Notes: generated from the letters alone by a model not told the origin. Counted from the stretch's first letter, positions 24,737-33,151 are shown. The stretch: 64,000 bases of DNA from Leptospira ainazelensis (GCF_016918785.1 NZ_JAFFPT010000021.1:8777-72776); one strand, 5' to 3'. Numbers and translations: made by a program.

Positions 24737-24993
24737 ACGAGGAACTAGTTAAGGAATTGCTAATGAATAACGGATTTATTGAGTCTGTGATTCCGAACAA
24801 GTTTCATTATAAAGATGGAACAGTGGCTCATATTCGTGATCAAGTCAGTTTCGAAAAGAATAAAGAGAGAATCTTTTGCACGAAAAGCTTGGGACAAATT
24901 CGTATCTTCTTAAATGGTTTGAAGGCTGGCGCTCGAAATCCGCCCATGATGTTTTCTTGTTTTGATCATTTTTATAGAAGGAATGGAGTATAA
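24733..24993 (+). CDS. Unknown early protein, 86 aa
   Basis: Overlaps the preceding gene by 4 nt, with a ribosome site GGGA upstream. Mixed alpha/beta peptide (MNEELVKELLMNNGFIESV ... FSCFDHFYRRNGV). Not recognised. Small size and compact spacing are typical of phage host-takeover genes. Confidence 0.55.
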   Translation: MNEELVKELLMNNGFIESVIPNKFHYKDGTVAHIRDQVSFEKNKERIFCTKSLGQIRIFLNGLKAGARNPPMMFSCFDHFYRRNGV

Positions 24994-24997
24994 AGTT

Positions 24998-25080
24998 TTC
25001 TGCGAGAGTTCCGCTGGGGAAAGGGTTTGATGATTTTGACCTTGCATAATTTCAAAGGTGAGATTGTGGCTCTCGCAGAA
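24998..25080 (+). other. Structured leader or small RNA candidate
   Basis: TTCTGCGAGAG (24998-25008) and CTCTCGCAGAA (25070-25080) are perfect 11 bp inverse copies closing a 61 nt loop, inside which ACCTT and AAGGT can form a second stem. The element fills the 107 bp gap before the gene at 25101 and ends about 10 nt before its AAGGAG. No T-run follows. It may regulate translation of that gene. Confidence 0.4.
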
Positions 25081-25100
25081 TATTTTATAAAGGAGTTTAG

Positions 25101-25337
25101 ATGGAAGTTATAGGGGAGTTATTGGAATCGGATGTGGACGATAAAGGAAAGATTGAAGCGCATATAACGCTCGATATTCTCCGAGGGTTTTCAACTCGAA
25201 AAGGAGTTCTTTTCCCAGGAATGGAAGTTATAAAGCTATTTATCACAAATTTAATAGAAACTTTATCCTTCGTGAACAAACAGTTAGAATACGAAATGCT
25301 TGAGTCTGACGTTTCCGAGCACTTGAGAAAAAAGTGA
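25101..25337 (+). CDS. Unknown early protein, 78 aa
   Basis: Strong AAAGGAG 5-6 nt before the ATG. Acidic N-terminus (MEVIGELLESDVDDKGKIE), beta-helix pattern, no membrane segment. Not recognised. It is preceded by the 11 bp stem element. Confidence 0.6.
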   Translation: MEVIGELLESDVDDKGKIEAHITLDILRGFSTRKGVLFPGMEVIKLFITNLIETLSFVNKQLEYEMLESDVSEHLRKK

Positions 25338-25392
25338 GATACGGAAAACCATTTTCGGAAATTTTATTTTAACGTACTAGAGAAAAACTCGA

Positions 25393-26349
25393 ATGGAAAA
25401 CCAGACACAAATACTTAGAGAAAAGCATCCTTTCAATCTGTATCCGGAAATGCAATCTGATGAGTATGCGCTGCTTATCGAAGATATGGATAAAAATGGT
25501 TATGATGAATCAAAGCCCGTCATTCTTTACGAATCCAAAATTTTAGATGGATGGCATCGATACAAAGCCTCAAAAGAGACCAATAAACAAGCAACGTATG
25601 AAACTTTCAAAGGTACTGACTTCGAGGCACTAAATTATACAATGCGTTCTAACTTAAGGAGAAACTTAAACGCTTCTCAAAAAGCCGCGATTGCTACCGA
25701 ATATTTGCCTTTGCTTGAAAAGGCTGGAAAACAAAGAAGTATTCAGAATTTAAAAAACCAGGATTCTTCCGAAAAATCGAAAGATGACTCTGTTGTTCAA
25801 GGAAGATCAGCGCAAATTGCCGCGGACTTAATGGGAACAAACTCTAAATATGTAAATGAAGCTGCAAAGTTGAAAAGTAGCGACCCGAAAGAATTTGAAA
25901 AAGTAAAAGCTGGAACAAAATCACTTTCACGTGTAAAATTAGAAAAAGAAGGAAAGAAGTTACCAAAAGTTCCTTCCGGTGTAAAAAATAATGCTAAGAA
26001 AGCATTAGAAAGTTCAAGGAGTAATTCTTCAAATGGATCCACTTCTTCTTGGAAAGGTCCGCTCTCAGAAACCATTGCAAAACACTTGGACATTACAAAT
26101 GATTTTTGTGGGAGCTTGGAATCATATATGTTTAGACCCGGAACGGATTTTCTTAAGGTTTGGGCCGAGTATAAGGAAGCGATCCGGAAATTACGTACTT
26201 GGTGCGTAGATAAAGCAAGTCATTGCTCAAAATGTAAAGGGACGAGTATCATTTACGTCGATTTGCATGGTGAGCCAATGCCGGAATCATTAGGAGGAAG
26301 TCCTACCTCTTGCCCATTCTGTATGGACGGTTTGGCGGGTGAAGTTTGA
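25393..26349 (+). CDS. ParB-domain protein with zinc-finger tail (early operon)
   Basis: 318 residues. ParB N-terminal fold at about 10-85 (NLYPEMQSDEYALLIEDM and SKILDGWHRYKASKE), a helical DNA-binding part to about 185 (NASQKAAIATEYLPLLE), and a C-terminal four-cysteine zinc module (CSKCKG ... CPFCMDG). Such proteins serve as phage regulators or replication factors rather than partners of ParA. A second ParB-domain gene is at 4432. It overlaps the HNH-like gene by 4 nt. Confidence 0.7.
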   Translation: MENQTQILREKHPFNLYPEMQSDEYALLIEDMDKNGYDESKPVILYESKILDGWHRYKASKETNKQATYETFKGTDFEALNYTMRSNLRRNLNASQKAAIATEYLPLLEKAGKQRSIQNLKNQDSSEKSKDDSVVQGRSAQIAADLMGTNSKYVNEAAKLKSSDPKEFEKVKAGTKSLSRVKLEKEGKKLPKVPSGVKNNAKKALESSRSNSSNGSTSSWKGPLSETIAKHLDITNDFCGSLESYMFRPGTDFLKVWAEYKEAIRKLRTWCVDKASHCSKCKGTSIIYVDLHGEPMPESLGGSPTSCPFCMDGLAGEV

Positions 26350-26780
26350 AAAGTGATTCGCAATATGAAAGGATGCAACGTTGGGAAAATAAGAAAAAAG
26401 AGTCTGCAAAAAGATACCAGGATTCTCGTCGAACTAAGGGCCCGACTAAGGCTGCAAAACGTATGAAAGAGGGGATGGATAGAAGAAGAAAGATGGACCA
26501 AAGGTGCCTCGTAACAGGTTCAAATAATTTCGTAGTTTGTCATCTTCTTGGAAGAAGAACGAGATACACAAAATACGTACCTTGGGATCCTTTAAATTTG
26601 TTTTGTCTCAATGCTTCCCTCCATACTGGTAAAGGGGGTTACGACGAAAATACGAGCGTCGACGCGCGACTTGAATGGTTGAGGGATCATAACCTACACG
26701 AACAAGCAGAAAGGCTAATTTATTTAACAACTCCGGATGATATTTTGGCTAATTGCCAGGATGGCGAAAAGGCAGAATGA
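26346..26780 (+). CDS. HNH-like endonuclease, 144 aa
   Basis: Starts at TTG 26346, overlapping the preceding stop. Basic N-terminus, then CLVTGSNNFVVCHLLGRR, NLFCLNASLHTGKGGYDEN: a Cys/His-rich region with the H...N...H spacing of HNH nucleases but without a full set of four zinc cysteines. A nicking or resolving role in phage replication is plausible. An internal ATG 27 bp in is the alternative start. Confidence 0.5.
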   Translation: MKSDSQYERMQRWENKKKESAKRYQDSRRTKGPTKAAKRMKEGMDRRRKMDQRCLVTGSNNFVVCHLLGRRTRYTKYVPWDPLNLFCLNASLHTGKGGYDENTSVDARLEWLRDHNLHEQAERLIYLTTPDDILANCQDGEKAE

Positions 26781-27370
26781 AAAAGAAGAAAAATTTTGAA
26801 TTCGCACCTTTGTTCGCGCTTTTGAATCTTCCTTATTCAGAGGCTATCGTTTGGATAGTGCTCTGGACTTTTCAAGGCAATAATGCGAATAGCTGGCCAA
26901 CGTTAAATACAATCTCTAGGCGTGTAGGTGGAAGATTAAAACCAAGGAGAATTTCTCAGCTCACGAATAAACTTGTAAAGAGAGGTTGGTTGATAAAACA
27001 ACAAAGAGGGAATAGAAGATCGAATATTTATGTCGTTACCATTCCTTCAGATTTACTTTTTGTTCCCGATTTCACTTCGCTTCCATTTATAAATTCTGAA
27101 AACAAGCTTTCTGCTATTCCTTCGAATAAGGAGCCAACGTGGCAAGGATTCTTAAATTGGGCTAATGAAAGATTGACCCCTTCAAGTAAGAAAATATTGA
27201 AAGAAATTGAAATCCAAATAGATAATAACTCGATACGAGTTCTGAATCCGTTACCTGAGTCCGTTAGTTTGATTGTTAGGAAATACTTCTCGGAAGAATG
27301 TCATAGAAAAATAAAAGTTGAGTTTATGGCGGCACCAGAAGACAGGCAATTGTTTGGCGCTGTATCCTAA
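26777..27370 (+). CDS. Winged-helix replication protein, paralogue of the rep-like gene
   Basis: 197 residues from ATG 26777, which overlaps the previous stop and has AAAAGG upstream. Winged helix at about 25-85 (ISRRVGGRLKPRRISQLTNK, then KRGWLIKQQRG). The C-terminal domain (WQGFLNWANERLTPSSKKIL ... LPESVSLIVRKYF) matches the corresponding part of 11531-12403 (WKKFLGWSKEKL ... IPESIEKVVEKYF). It probably initiates lytic replication, while the other copy keeps the plasmid state. Confidence 0.65.
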   Translation: MKKKKNFEFAPLFALLNLPYSEAIVWIVLWTFQGNNANSWPTLNTISRRVGGRLKPRRISQLTNKLVKRGWLIKQQRGNRRSNIYVVTIPSDLLFVPDFTSLPFINSENKLSAIPSNKEPTWQGFLNWANERLTPSSKKILKEIEIQIDNNSIRVLNPLPESVSLIVRKYFSEECHRKIKVEFMAAPEDRQLFGAVS

Positions 27371-27417
27371 TATGAAAATAAAAGAGTCAATTTAAGAAAT
27401 AGGAAAAGGTCGAAAGA

Positions 27418-27603
27418 ATGAAGGACAAAGAAAATGCAAACGATCCAACTTCACCTGAGGATCGTGCATCATATCTACTATATAGTGGATACAGTGTGAA
27501 GCAAGTTTGCAAAATTACAGGAATAAGTTTCGATACGGCGTTAAAGTTGGATCGTAAGATAAATTATACCTCAAAACAAAAGGAAACAAATACCTATGAG
27601 TAA
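27418..27603 (+). CDS. Small HTH protein, 61 aa
   Basis: AGGAAAAGG precedes the ATG. The centre (YSVKQVCKITGISFDTALKL) has a helix-turn-helix look. Probably a small DNA-binding regulator; it overlaps the next short gene by 8 nt. Confidence 0.5.
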   Translation: MKDKENANDPTSPEDRASYLLYSGYSVKQVCKITGISFDTALKLDRKINYTSKQKETNTYE

Positions 27604-27772
27604 CAAAATTCTGAATTCACAACAAGTTCTATCTCAAATGAAATCTGGAGAAGAAACGCAAATTGTTTCGAAATTAGGAAAGGCTTACAAAGTGAAATGT
27701 ATGAAAGAGGATGTTCTTTCCGATGGTAAGACGATTATAAAAGTTTTCAAAGCGACGTCTTTTGCTCAATAA
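27596..27772 (+). CDS. Small unknown protein, 58 aa
   Basis: ATG 27596 overlaps the previous gene by 8 nt; the frame codes MSNKILNSQQVLSQMKSGEE ... IKVFKATSFAQ and ends at TAA 27770-27772. Alpha/beta pattern typical of small early phage proteins. No strong ribosome site, so translational coupling is assumed. Confidence 0.5.
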   Translation: MSNKILNSQQVLSQMKSGEETQIVSKLGKAYKVKCMKEDVLSDGKTIIKVFKATSFAQ

Positions 27773-27779
27773 AATCCAG

Positions 27780-28010
27780 ATGGATCAAAGCAAAGAATCA
27801 CTAATGGTTGTCCGGGATAGTATTCTGATACTTGTGATTGTTTTAGTTTTTCTTGCTACGATCGAATTGTTTTCTCGATCTCTAAGTAGGGCTCCTATTG
27901 AAAAACCAAAGCCGTTTTATGTTGGTAAAGAAAGTATTTATGAAAAAGACTTTAAGAAGTCAGTTACAGAATGTTTCTTAAAGACTTTTAAGGAAAAGAG
28001 TGGTGAATAA
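27780..28010 (+). CDS. Small membrane protein, 76 aa
   Basis: I use ATG 27780 (MDQSKESLMVV); a TTG at 27762 is also in frame. One transmembrane helix near the N-terminus (ILILVIVLVFLATIELF), then a basic proline-containing linker and a charged tail. Function unknown. Confidence 0.5.
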   Translation: MDQSKESLMVVRDSILILVIVLVFLATIELFSRSLSRAPIEKPKPFYVGKESIYEKDFKKSVTECFLKTFKEKSGE

Positions 28011-28203
28011 TTTTAAAGAAGGGTTTGATAACGGACTTATATTTTTCGTTGGAATAGGATTAGTCTTTCAAGGATTATTTGGAAAAGCCTACATTATCGA
28101 CTTGATGAATACGATTTGGTTCCCGGAACATTTTTCAATACCGATAGGGATCGGACTCCTATTCATAGTATTGATTCATTCTAAATATTATGGGAAAGAC
28201 TGA
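28000..28203 (+). CDS. Small two-helix membrane protein, 67 aa
   Basis: GTG 28000 follows AAGGA with good spacing and overlaps the preceding gene. Two hydrophobic helices (GLIFFVGIGLVFQGLFG and IPIGIGLLFIVLIHS) in hairpin layout. It resembles holin-type topology, but its place in the early operon argues against a lysis role. Confidence 0.5.
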   Translation: MVNNFKEGFDNGLIFFVGIGLVFQGLFGKAYIIDLMNTIWFPEHFSIPIGIGLLFIVLIHSKYYGKD

Positions 28204-28208
28204 CGAAA

Positions 28209-28397
28209 ATGGATCGGTTACCATTAGTTCTTATAAGAATAAAAAGTCTTTGTGAAGATGAATTGGAGGTTTATCACTCGGAACTTTTGGTTAAAATAGT
28301 ACAAATGATCGATGAAGAAGATGATCGAATCAAGAAAAGAAATGAATCAATGGCGTTAAAAAAATTAGAGCAAATGGCTCAAGGCAAACTGATTTAA
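28209..28397 (+). CDS. Unknown small protein, 62 aa
   Basis: GGGAAAG about 10 nt upstream. Helical and acidic (DELEVYHSELLVKIVQMIDEE), no membrane segment. Not recognised. Confidence 0.45.
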   Translation: MDRLPLVLIRIKSLCEDELEVYHSELLVKIVQMIDEEDDRIKKRNESMALKKLEQMAQGKLI

Positions 28398-28414
28398 GGA
28401 GAAGGTAAAAAGTT

Positions 28415-28744
28415 ATGGAAGACTTTTATAATAGAATCGCTCAAAGAAAGTATAATTTACCGAAGGAATGGGCATGGTTTTCAAATGAGGCAGTCGAAGG
28501 TGGTTTCATTATAATCGGCGGGATAATTTCCGAAGATAATAAAGGAAAAAGAACATGGGCCAAGCCACATAAGAAAATATTAATATCCATTGCGGAAATA
28601 AAAGAAGAAAAAGATTTATATGAATTTGAGGAAGGTAATTGTTCAAACTGTTTCGGAAAGGGAGAAGTTTTCAAAAGCTGGAGCGTCGATGAAGGAGTTA
28701 AAAATGTTGAGTGTAGAAAATGCGAAGGAACTGGAAGGCCTTAA
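28415..28744 (+). CDS. DnaJ-type zinc-finger small protein, 109 aa
   Basis: AAGGAG precedes the ATG. The N-terminal part has a beta-rich domain (WAWFSNEAVEGGFIIIGG); the C-terminus has two CxxCxGxG motifs (CSNCFGKG and CRKCEGTG), the knuckle pattern of DnaJ zinc fingers. No J domain. It may bind unfolded host or phage proteins. Its end overlaps the next gene by 41 nt. Confidence 0.6.
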   Translation: MEDFYNRIAQRKYNLPKEWAWFSNEAVEGGFIIIGGIISEDNKGKRTWAKPHKKILISIAEIKEEKDLYEFEEGNCSNCFGKGEVFKSWSVDEGVKNVECRKCEGTGRP

Positions 28745-29015
28745 ATTGGAAATCGTATTTCATGATGATTCAAATAACTCATTTCAAAAGCTGAATCCCG
28801 ATTTTGGTTATGACGCACCAACGAAAATCAAGAAAGTTAAAGAATGCAAATTCCCGGCGTTTGCTGATCATCGTTATCATAGAATTGGAAAATTCAAAAA
28901 AGAATATTTAACCGACGGAGCTCCCGGCTGGATCGTCGATTTTCGCTGTGTAAATTGTGGGCTCAAGGCTAAACAAGCATTCTATCTAGACTCATTTCAA
29001 AATAAGGAAAAGTGA
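28704..29015 (+). CDS. Unknown protein with C-terminal CxxC, 103 aa
   Basis: I start at ATG 28704, 6 nt after AAGGAG; the longer frame (28620) overlaps the preceding gene more deeply. Sequence MLSVENAKELEGLKLEIVF ... FRCVNCGLKAKQAFYLDSF. One CxxC pair near the C-terminus with a CPAFADH-like histidine segment upstream (CKFPAFADHRYHR) may bind one zinc. Function unknown. Confidence 0.55.
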   Translation: MLSVENAKELEGLKLEIVFHDDSNNSFQKLNPDFGYDAPTKIKKVKECKFPAFADHRYHRIGKFKKEYLTDGAPGWIVDFRCVNCGLKAKQAFYLDSFQNKEK

Positions 29016-30737
29016 ATGAAACAGAATACACTAAAAATTTCGAAGAGTCTCGAACTCCCAAAGGACGCTGTAACGCAAACACTTGCGATTCTTGCGAAAC
29101 GTGGAGCTGGAAAAACGCATACCGCAACCGTCCTTGCTGAAGAATTTATTCAAAATAAAATCCCGTTCGTTGTTTTAGATCCGACCGGTGCATGGTGGGG
29201 ACTTCGTTCAGGGAAAGATGGAAAGGCAAACGGGGGTTACTCGGTCTACATTATCGGCGGAGCCCACGGAATTCCTTTAGAATCTACCGCTGGTAAAGTG
29301 ATTGCGGAACAGGTGGCATTGCATCCTTCTTTTTACGTGATCGACCTCTCTCATTTTGGTTCAAATGCGGAACAGAACCGATTTGCTACGGAATTCGCGG
29401 AAGCTCTTTATAGGATTAAGGCAAAGAACAAAAGTCCACTTCACCTCTTCTTGGATGAAGCTGATTCCTTCGCGCCTCAACAGCCGATGCCAGGAGAACA
29501 AAGAATGCTTGGCGCTTTTCAGGCTATTGTCCGGAGAGGAAGAATCCATGGCATAGGGATCACGCTCATAAGTCAGCGAGCGGCGGTCATAAACAAAAGC
29601 GTACTAACCCAAACCGAATGTCTGATTGTCCTACAGACAACTTCTCCGCAGGATCAGAAAGCGATAGAAAGTTGGGTGAAGAATAACGGATCGGAAGACG
29701 AAAAAAATAATGTCCTCTCAAGTCTTGCTTCGTTGCCGAAAGGAGAAGCGTGGATATGGAGTCCGTCCTGGTTGGGAACTCTAAAGCGGATCAAAATCCG
29801 CGATAGGTTGACTTATAATTCTTCAGCGACTCCAAAATTCGAGGAAGGTAAGAGATACGTTGGTCCGACTTTAAAGCCGATCGATATGGAAGCGTTAAGC
29901 GCTCAAATCAAATCAACTATCCAGCAGGCAGAAGAAAATAACCCTTCGATACTTCGAGCTCGAATCAAAGAGCTCGAAAAAGAACTCACAACGAGAAATC
30001 CTTCTCTACCATCGGTGAAAATGGGAGAGATAGAGAAATTGAAGGATCGTATTCTGGATTTGGAAAGAGAATTACGAGCCCATAGTATCCGGAAAGGTGC
30101 AGATTCTGTAAAGATTGGAAAAGCAATTTCTATCTTACAAAATCTACATACGATAAACGCATCCGAAATCGTAACTCACACTATTCCAGAAAATTATTCC
30201 AAAGGACTCGAAATAGAACACCGTCCTCCTTCATCTCCGACAACAATAAACGAATCAGAAATCACCCTAGCCAAAGGAGAAAGAAACCTTCTGGCTGCAC
30301 TCGTTCAGTGGTATCCGAACGGAATGACTGAAGGACAAATGCGCACTCATGCGGGATTACGGAAATCTGGAACGTTCTCCACTTACAAATCGACTCTCCG
30401 GAAAAAAGGATTGCTCGAAGACAAGGCTGGATTGCTTTACGCGACCGAATCCGCGCTCAGATTTTTAGGCGAGTCAATTCATAGTCCAAAAAATACCTCG
30501 GAAGTTCTCAGCATTTGGATGCCCAAATTAAGCGAAGGCGTTCGTAGGATGCTGCAATGTTTGGTCGACCGGCGGGGTGAGTCAATTACCGACGAAGAGC
30601 TTCAGACATTTGCAGAACTCAAGAAATCCGGAACATATAGCACTTACAAAGCGCAGTTGAGAACAGCACAGCTCATTACTGTTATTCAAGGTCGAGTCGC
30701 AGCTAATATCGAGACCCTCTTAATGGAGCGCAAATAA
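29016..30737 (+). CDS. HerA/FtsK-type ATPase with duplicated winged-helix tail
   Basis: 573 residues. Walker A AKRGAGKT (27-34), Walker B LHLFLDEAD (about 142-150), and the VRRGRIHGIGITLISQR arginine-finger region, all of the HerA helicase class. After a coiled coil at about 310-355 come two homologous winged-helix repeats (LRKSGTFSTYKSTLR and LKKSGTYSTYKAQLR). It likely translocates DNA or strips proteins during replication or recombination. It is separated by 1 bp from the next gene. Confidence 0.8.
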   Translation: MKQNTLKISKSLELPKDAVTQTLAILAKRGAGKTHTATVLAEEFIQNKIPFVVLDPTGAWWGLRSGKDGKANGGYSVYIIGGAHGIPLESTAGKVIAEQVALHPSFYVIDLSHFGSNAEQNRFATEFAEALYRIKAKNKSPLHLFLDEADSFAPQQPMPGEQRMLGAFQAIVRRGRIHGIGITLISQRAAVINKSVLTQTECLIVLQTTSPQDQKAIESWVKNNGSEDEKNNVLSSLASLPKGEAWIWSPSWLGTLKRIKIRDRLTYNSSATPKFEEGKRYVGPTLKPIDMEALSAQIKSTIQQAEENNPSILRARIKELEKELTTRNPSLPSVKMGEIEKLKDRILDLERELRAHSIRKGADSVKIGKAISILQNLHTINASEIVTHTIPENYSKGLEIEHRPPSSPTTINESEITLAKGERNLLAALVQWYPNGMTEGQMRTHAGLRKSGTFSTYKSTLRKKGLLEDKAGLLYATESALRFLGESIHSPKNTSEVLSIWMPKLSEGVRRMLQCLVDRRGESITDEELQTFAELKKSGTYSTYKAQLRTAQLITVIQGRVAANIETLLMERK

Positions 30738-30738
30738 A

Positions 30739-31029
30739 ATGAAAGAAGAAGGCGTGCTCCATCTGAAAGTTAAAAAAGTTCGGTTCGATAACATTCGATC
30801 TGGGATTAAAAAAGATGAGTATCGAACACTGACGAAATATTGGAAGTCCCGCCTTCTGAATAAAGCGTATAGGATAATAGAATTTCAAAACGGCTATAAA
30901 AAAGATTCACCAAAGTTTCGGATCGAATGTCTCGGTATATCAATCGGGCAACCACGGAGAGAATGGTGTTATGGGATCATAACTGAAGGAAACACTTTTA
31001 TATTACATTTAGGAAGAGTATTGGGATGA
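30739..31029 (+). CDS. ASCH/DUF3850-like domain protein, 96 aa
   Basis: The pattern LHLKVKKVRFDNIRSGIKK, EYRTLTKYWKSRLL, FQNGYKK and FILHLGRV matches the ASCH-like nucleic-acid-binding fold common in phages. Roles suggested for the superfamily are RNA binding or base modification/removal. It overlaps the next gene by 4 nt. A second ASCH-like gene is at 33896. Confidence 0.65.
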   Translation: MKEEGVLHLKVKKVRFDNIRSGIKKDEYRTLTKYWKSRLLNKAYRIIEFQNGYKKDSPKFRIECLGISIGQPRREWCYGIITEGNTFILHLGRVLG

Positions 31030-31943
31030 AAAACTCTAAAATCGAATGGACTGATCATACTTGGAATCCTGTAACCGGATGCACGAAAGTTTCCGCCGGC
31101 TGCAAGAACTGTTACGCAGAAACTTTGAGTAAACGAAAGTTTGGAGAGTGGGCGATCCGAGATTTTTCCAAAGTAGAATTCAAAAATAAAAAACTGAAGG
31201 ACCCATTTAGTATTAGAAAGCCATCAAAGATTTTTGTGAATTCGATGAGCGATCTTTTTCATAAGGATGTTCCTGACTCCTTCATCGACAAAGTGTTCGC
31301 TGTCATAGCGTTGAACCCTCAACATACATTCCAAATTCTCACAAAACGGTCCGAAAGAATGCTAGAGTATATGAATAGAGAATTTCGCGCGTCCGAAATT
31401 GGAGAGGCGGCACACACTTTTGTGGAGATGAACTTTCAATATAAGAATGTCAAGATGCCAGCGGAGTCGATGAAAGACAGTTGGAAAGGTTCTGTAGATT
31501 GGCCACTCCCCAACGTTTGGCTTGGAGTTTCCATCGAAGATCAAAAGACTGCGAATGAAAGAATTCCTGACCTTATCAGAATTCCAGCAGCTATACGGTT
31601 TCTTAGTTGTGAACCGCTTCTCGGAAAAGTCGATTTGGATTTAAATCCTAAATACATCCATTGGGTGATCGCTGGCGGTGAGTCTGGTCCGAATGCCAGA
31701 CCTGTTCATCCGGAATGGATCACGAATCTGCGGGATCAGTGCTTAGAAGCTGATGTTTCGTTCTTCTTTAAACAATGGGGCGAGTGGGCACCAAATTGCC
31801 TATGTAAGAACGAAAAACCTTGTCGGGAAATGGATCGTCCCTCCGGAAGACCCGGCGTCATGTTTCGATGCGGGAAAAAAGAAAGTGGTGCCTTACTTGA
31901 TGGAGTCGAGTGGAAACAATTTCCGGAGGCTAGAGAAGGTTAA
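31026..31943 (+). CDS. Phage Gp37/Gp68-family protein
   Basis: 305 residues. Starts KIEWTDHTWNPVTGCTKVS followed by AGCKNCYAE, the family hallmark with three cysteines in a radical-SAM-like arrangement, then the KPSKIFVNSMSDLFH, TKRSERM, WLGVSIEDQ and AGGESGPNARP blocks. The family is frequent in phages and mobile elements; biochemical function is unproven, and a nucleic acid or protein modification by radical chemistry is suspected. Confidence 0.85.
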   Translation: MKNSKIEWTDHTWNPVTGCTKVSAGCKNCYAETLSKRKFGEWAIRDFSKVEFKNKKLKDPFSIRKPSKIFVNSMSDLFHKDVPDSFIDKVFAVIALNPQHTFQILTKRSERMLEYMNREFRASEIGEAAHTFVEMNFQYKNVKMPAESMKDSWKGSVDWPLPNVWLGVSIEDQKTANERIPDLIRIPAAIRFLSCEPLLGKVDLDLNPKYIHWVIAGGESGPNARPVHPEWITNLRDQCLEADVSFFFKQWGEWAPNCLCKNEKPCREMDRPSGRPGVMFRCGKKESGALLDGVEWKQFPEAREG

Positions 31944-31946
31944 TAA

Positions 31947-32186
31947 ATGAGAATTCATATATGCGATATCTGCAATAAACGTGAGCGATGGAATGATTCA
32001 TGGTCATGGAAAATCGTATTTGGGGATTTGGAAGATTTTAGAGAGGAAATCGCTTTTATAATCTGTTCTGAAGAATGCAAAATAAAATCAGATAAAATAG
32101 GAATGGAAAATAAATATATAAAAGCCTCTGCAAATAGATTCAACGAGAGAGATTTAAACCGACCTCAAGGAATTGTAAAATCATGA
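31947..32186 (+). CDS. Small zinc-binding protein, 79 aa
   Basis: AAGG 7 nt before the ATG. CDIC (6-9) and CSEEC (about 40-44) form a likely four-ligand zinc site; the rest is helical and basic. Overlaps the next gene by 4 nt. Function unknown. Confidence 0.55.
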   Translation: MRIHICDICNKRERWNDSWSWKIVFGDLEDFREEIAFIICSEECKIKSDKIGMENKYIKASANRFNERDLNRPQGIVKS

Positions 32187-32461
32187 TCGTAGTAAAAATT
32201 GAAATCTGGCCTAACGGCGACGAATCGAAGAAGCGCGAACACTCTCGCGCGTATATTGCAAATGATCGGACGACGACTGAGGCAACGAAAGGCGCTTACG
32301 GTTCCTACGATGCAAGGTTTATGCAAAGCGAAGCCTTCAATCCGAAAAAAGTTTGGAAGTCGGCAAGAGCCGACCGGATACACCGAAAGTTACGTGGAGC
32401 CTGGGATATCTTATACGTCGCGCTTCGTAATGCGGGATTGGAAGAGAGGAATCCGAGATGA
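32183..32461 (+). CDS. Conserved phage protein, 92 aa
   Basis: The pattern MIVVKIEIWPNGDESKKREH, ATKGAYGSYDARF and RKLRGAWDILYVALRNAGL belongs to a small protein family seen in many temperate phages, of unknown function. It overlaps both neighbours by 4 nt. Confidence 0.7.
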   Translation: MIVVKIEIWPNGDESKKREHSRAYIANDRTTTEATKGAYGSYDARFMQSEAFNPKKVWKSARADRIHRKLRGAWDILYVALRNAGLEERNPR

Positions 32462-32832
32462 AAGATTTTAGAGATTCACTTCTTACCAAAAGCAAACCTC
32501 CTAAGTTTTGTCCTAAATGTGAAATGAATCTTTATCTTACCGATCGGATTAACTGGATAGGTGTTGGTAAACAACCATTGGAGTATGGGTGCTATCTTAA
32601 ATGTGAAAAATGTGGTTTTGAAGAGTTCTGGTTAAATTTGAAGTTTATTCCAGAAATTAATGAAGCATTAGGGATTGAAGGCGCCAGAGATTTTCTTGGT
32701 AAACATGGATGGTATGGGAAGAAGGAAAAGGAATTTTTAAAAAACCTTGGTCACCATTCTCAACCTGAGCTATTCGATGGGATGGATAGTGCTTATAAAT
32801 TAGCTTCGGATGGTGTGGACCAATATGAATAA
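32458..32832 (+). CDS. Zinc-ribbon protein, 124 aa
   Basis: Two CxxC pairs (CPKCEMN near residue 18 and CEKCGFEEF near 50) form a zinc ribbon; a helical C-terminal half follows. No family recognised. Part of a run of small zinc proteins in the early operon. Confidence 0.6.
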   Translation: MKDFRDSLLTKSKPPKFCPKCEMNLYLTDRINWIGVGKQPLEYGCYLKCEKCGFEEFWLNLKFIPEINEALGIEGARDFLGKHGWYGKKEKEFLKNLGHHSQPELFDGMDSAYKLASDGVDQYE

Positions 32833-33151
32833 GAGTGAAGTCAAAAGCAACAAAGGCCTTAGTGAACGATTTATAAAGCTTGGAGACATGATTGGTGATG
32901 AGCTCCATCAAGAAAATAAGTGTATTGCCCGTGAGTATAAAACAACCCTTTATGAACTTCATCCAGAAATTAAAAAAAGAGAGATGGAGAAAAAACGAGA
33001 AAGGATAAACGAATTAGTTAACACAGTTATTGAGTCACGAAGTTGTGATTGTGGTGGAAAGCTCCAGCAAAATAAGAAAGGGGCTAAGGTAATAATATGC
33101 TCTATTTGCCGGAAAAAGTTCCTTATAAAATTAAAAAAGAAAAAGAAATGA
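32825..33151 (+). CDS. Small basic zinc protein, 108 aa
   Basis: I use ATG 32825, overlapping the previous stop by 8 nt (ATG 32810 is also in frame). Helical, highly charged body (KREMEKKRERINELVNTVIE), then CDCGGKL and CSICRKKF as a four-cysteine zinc site and a poly-lysine end. Nucleic acid binding is likely. Confidence 0.55.
   Translation: MNKSEVKSNKGLSERFIKLGDMIGDELHQENKCIAREYKTTLYELHPEIKKREMEKKRERINELVNTVIESRSCDCGGKLQQNKKGAKVIICSICRKKFLIKLKKKKK

Noticed and set aside
28000..28203. Second holin candidate in the early operon
   Set aside because: Two-helix topology fits, but it is far from the endolysin and under early control; the 37408-37680 gene is the better holin candidate.
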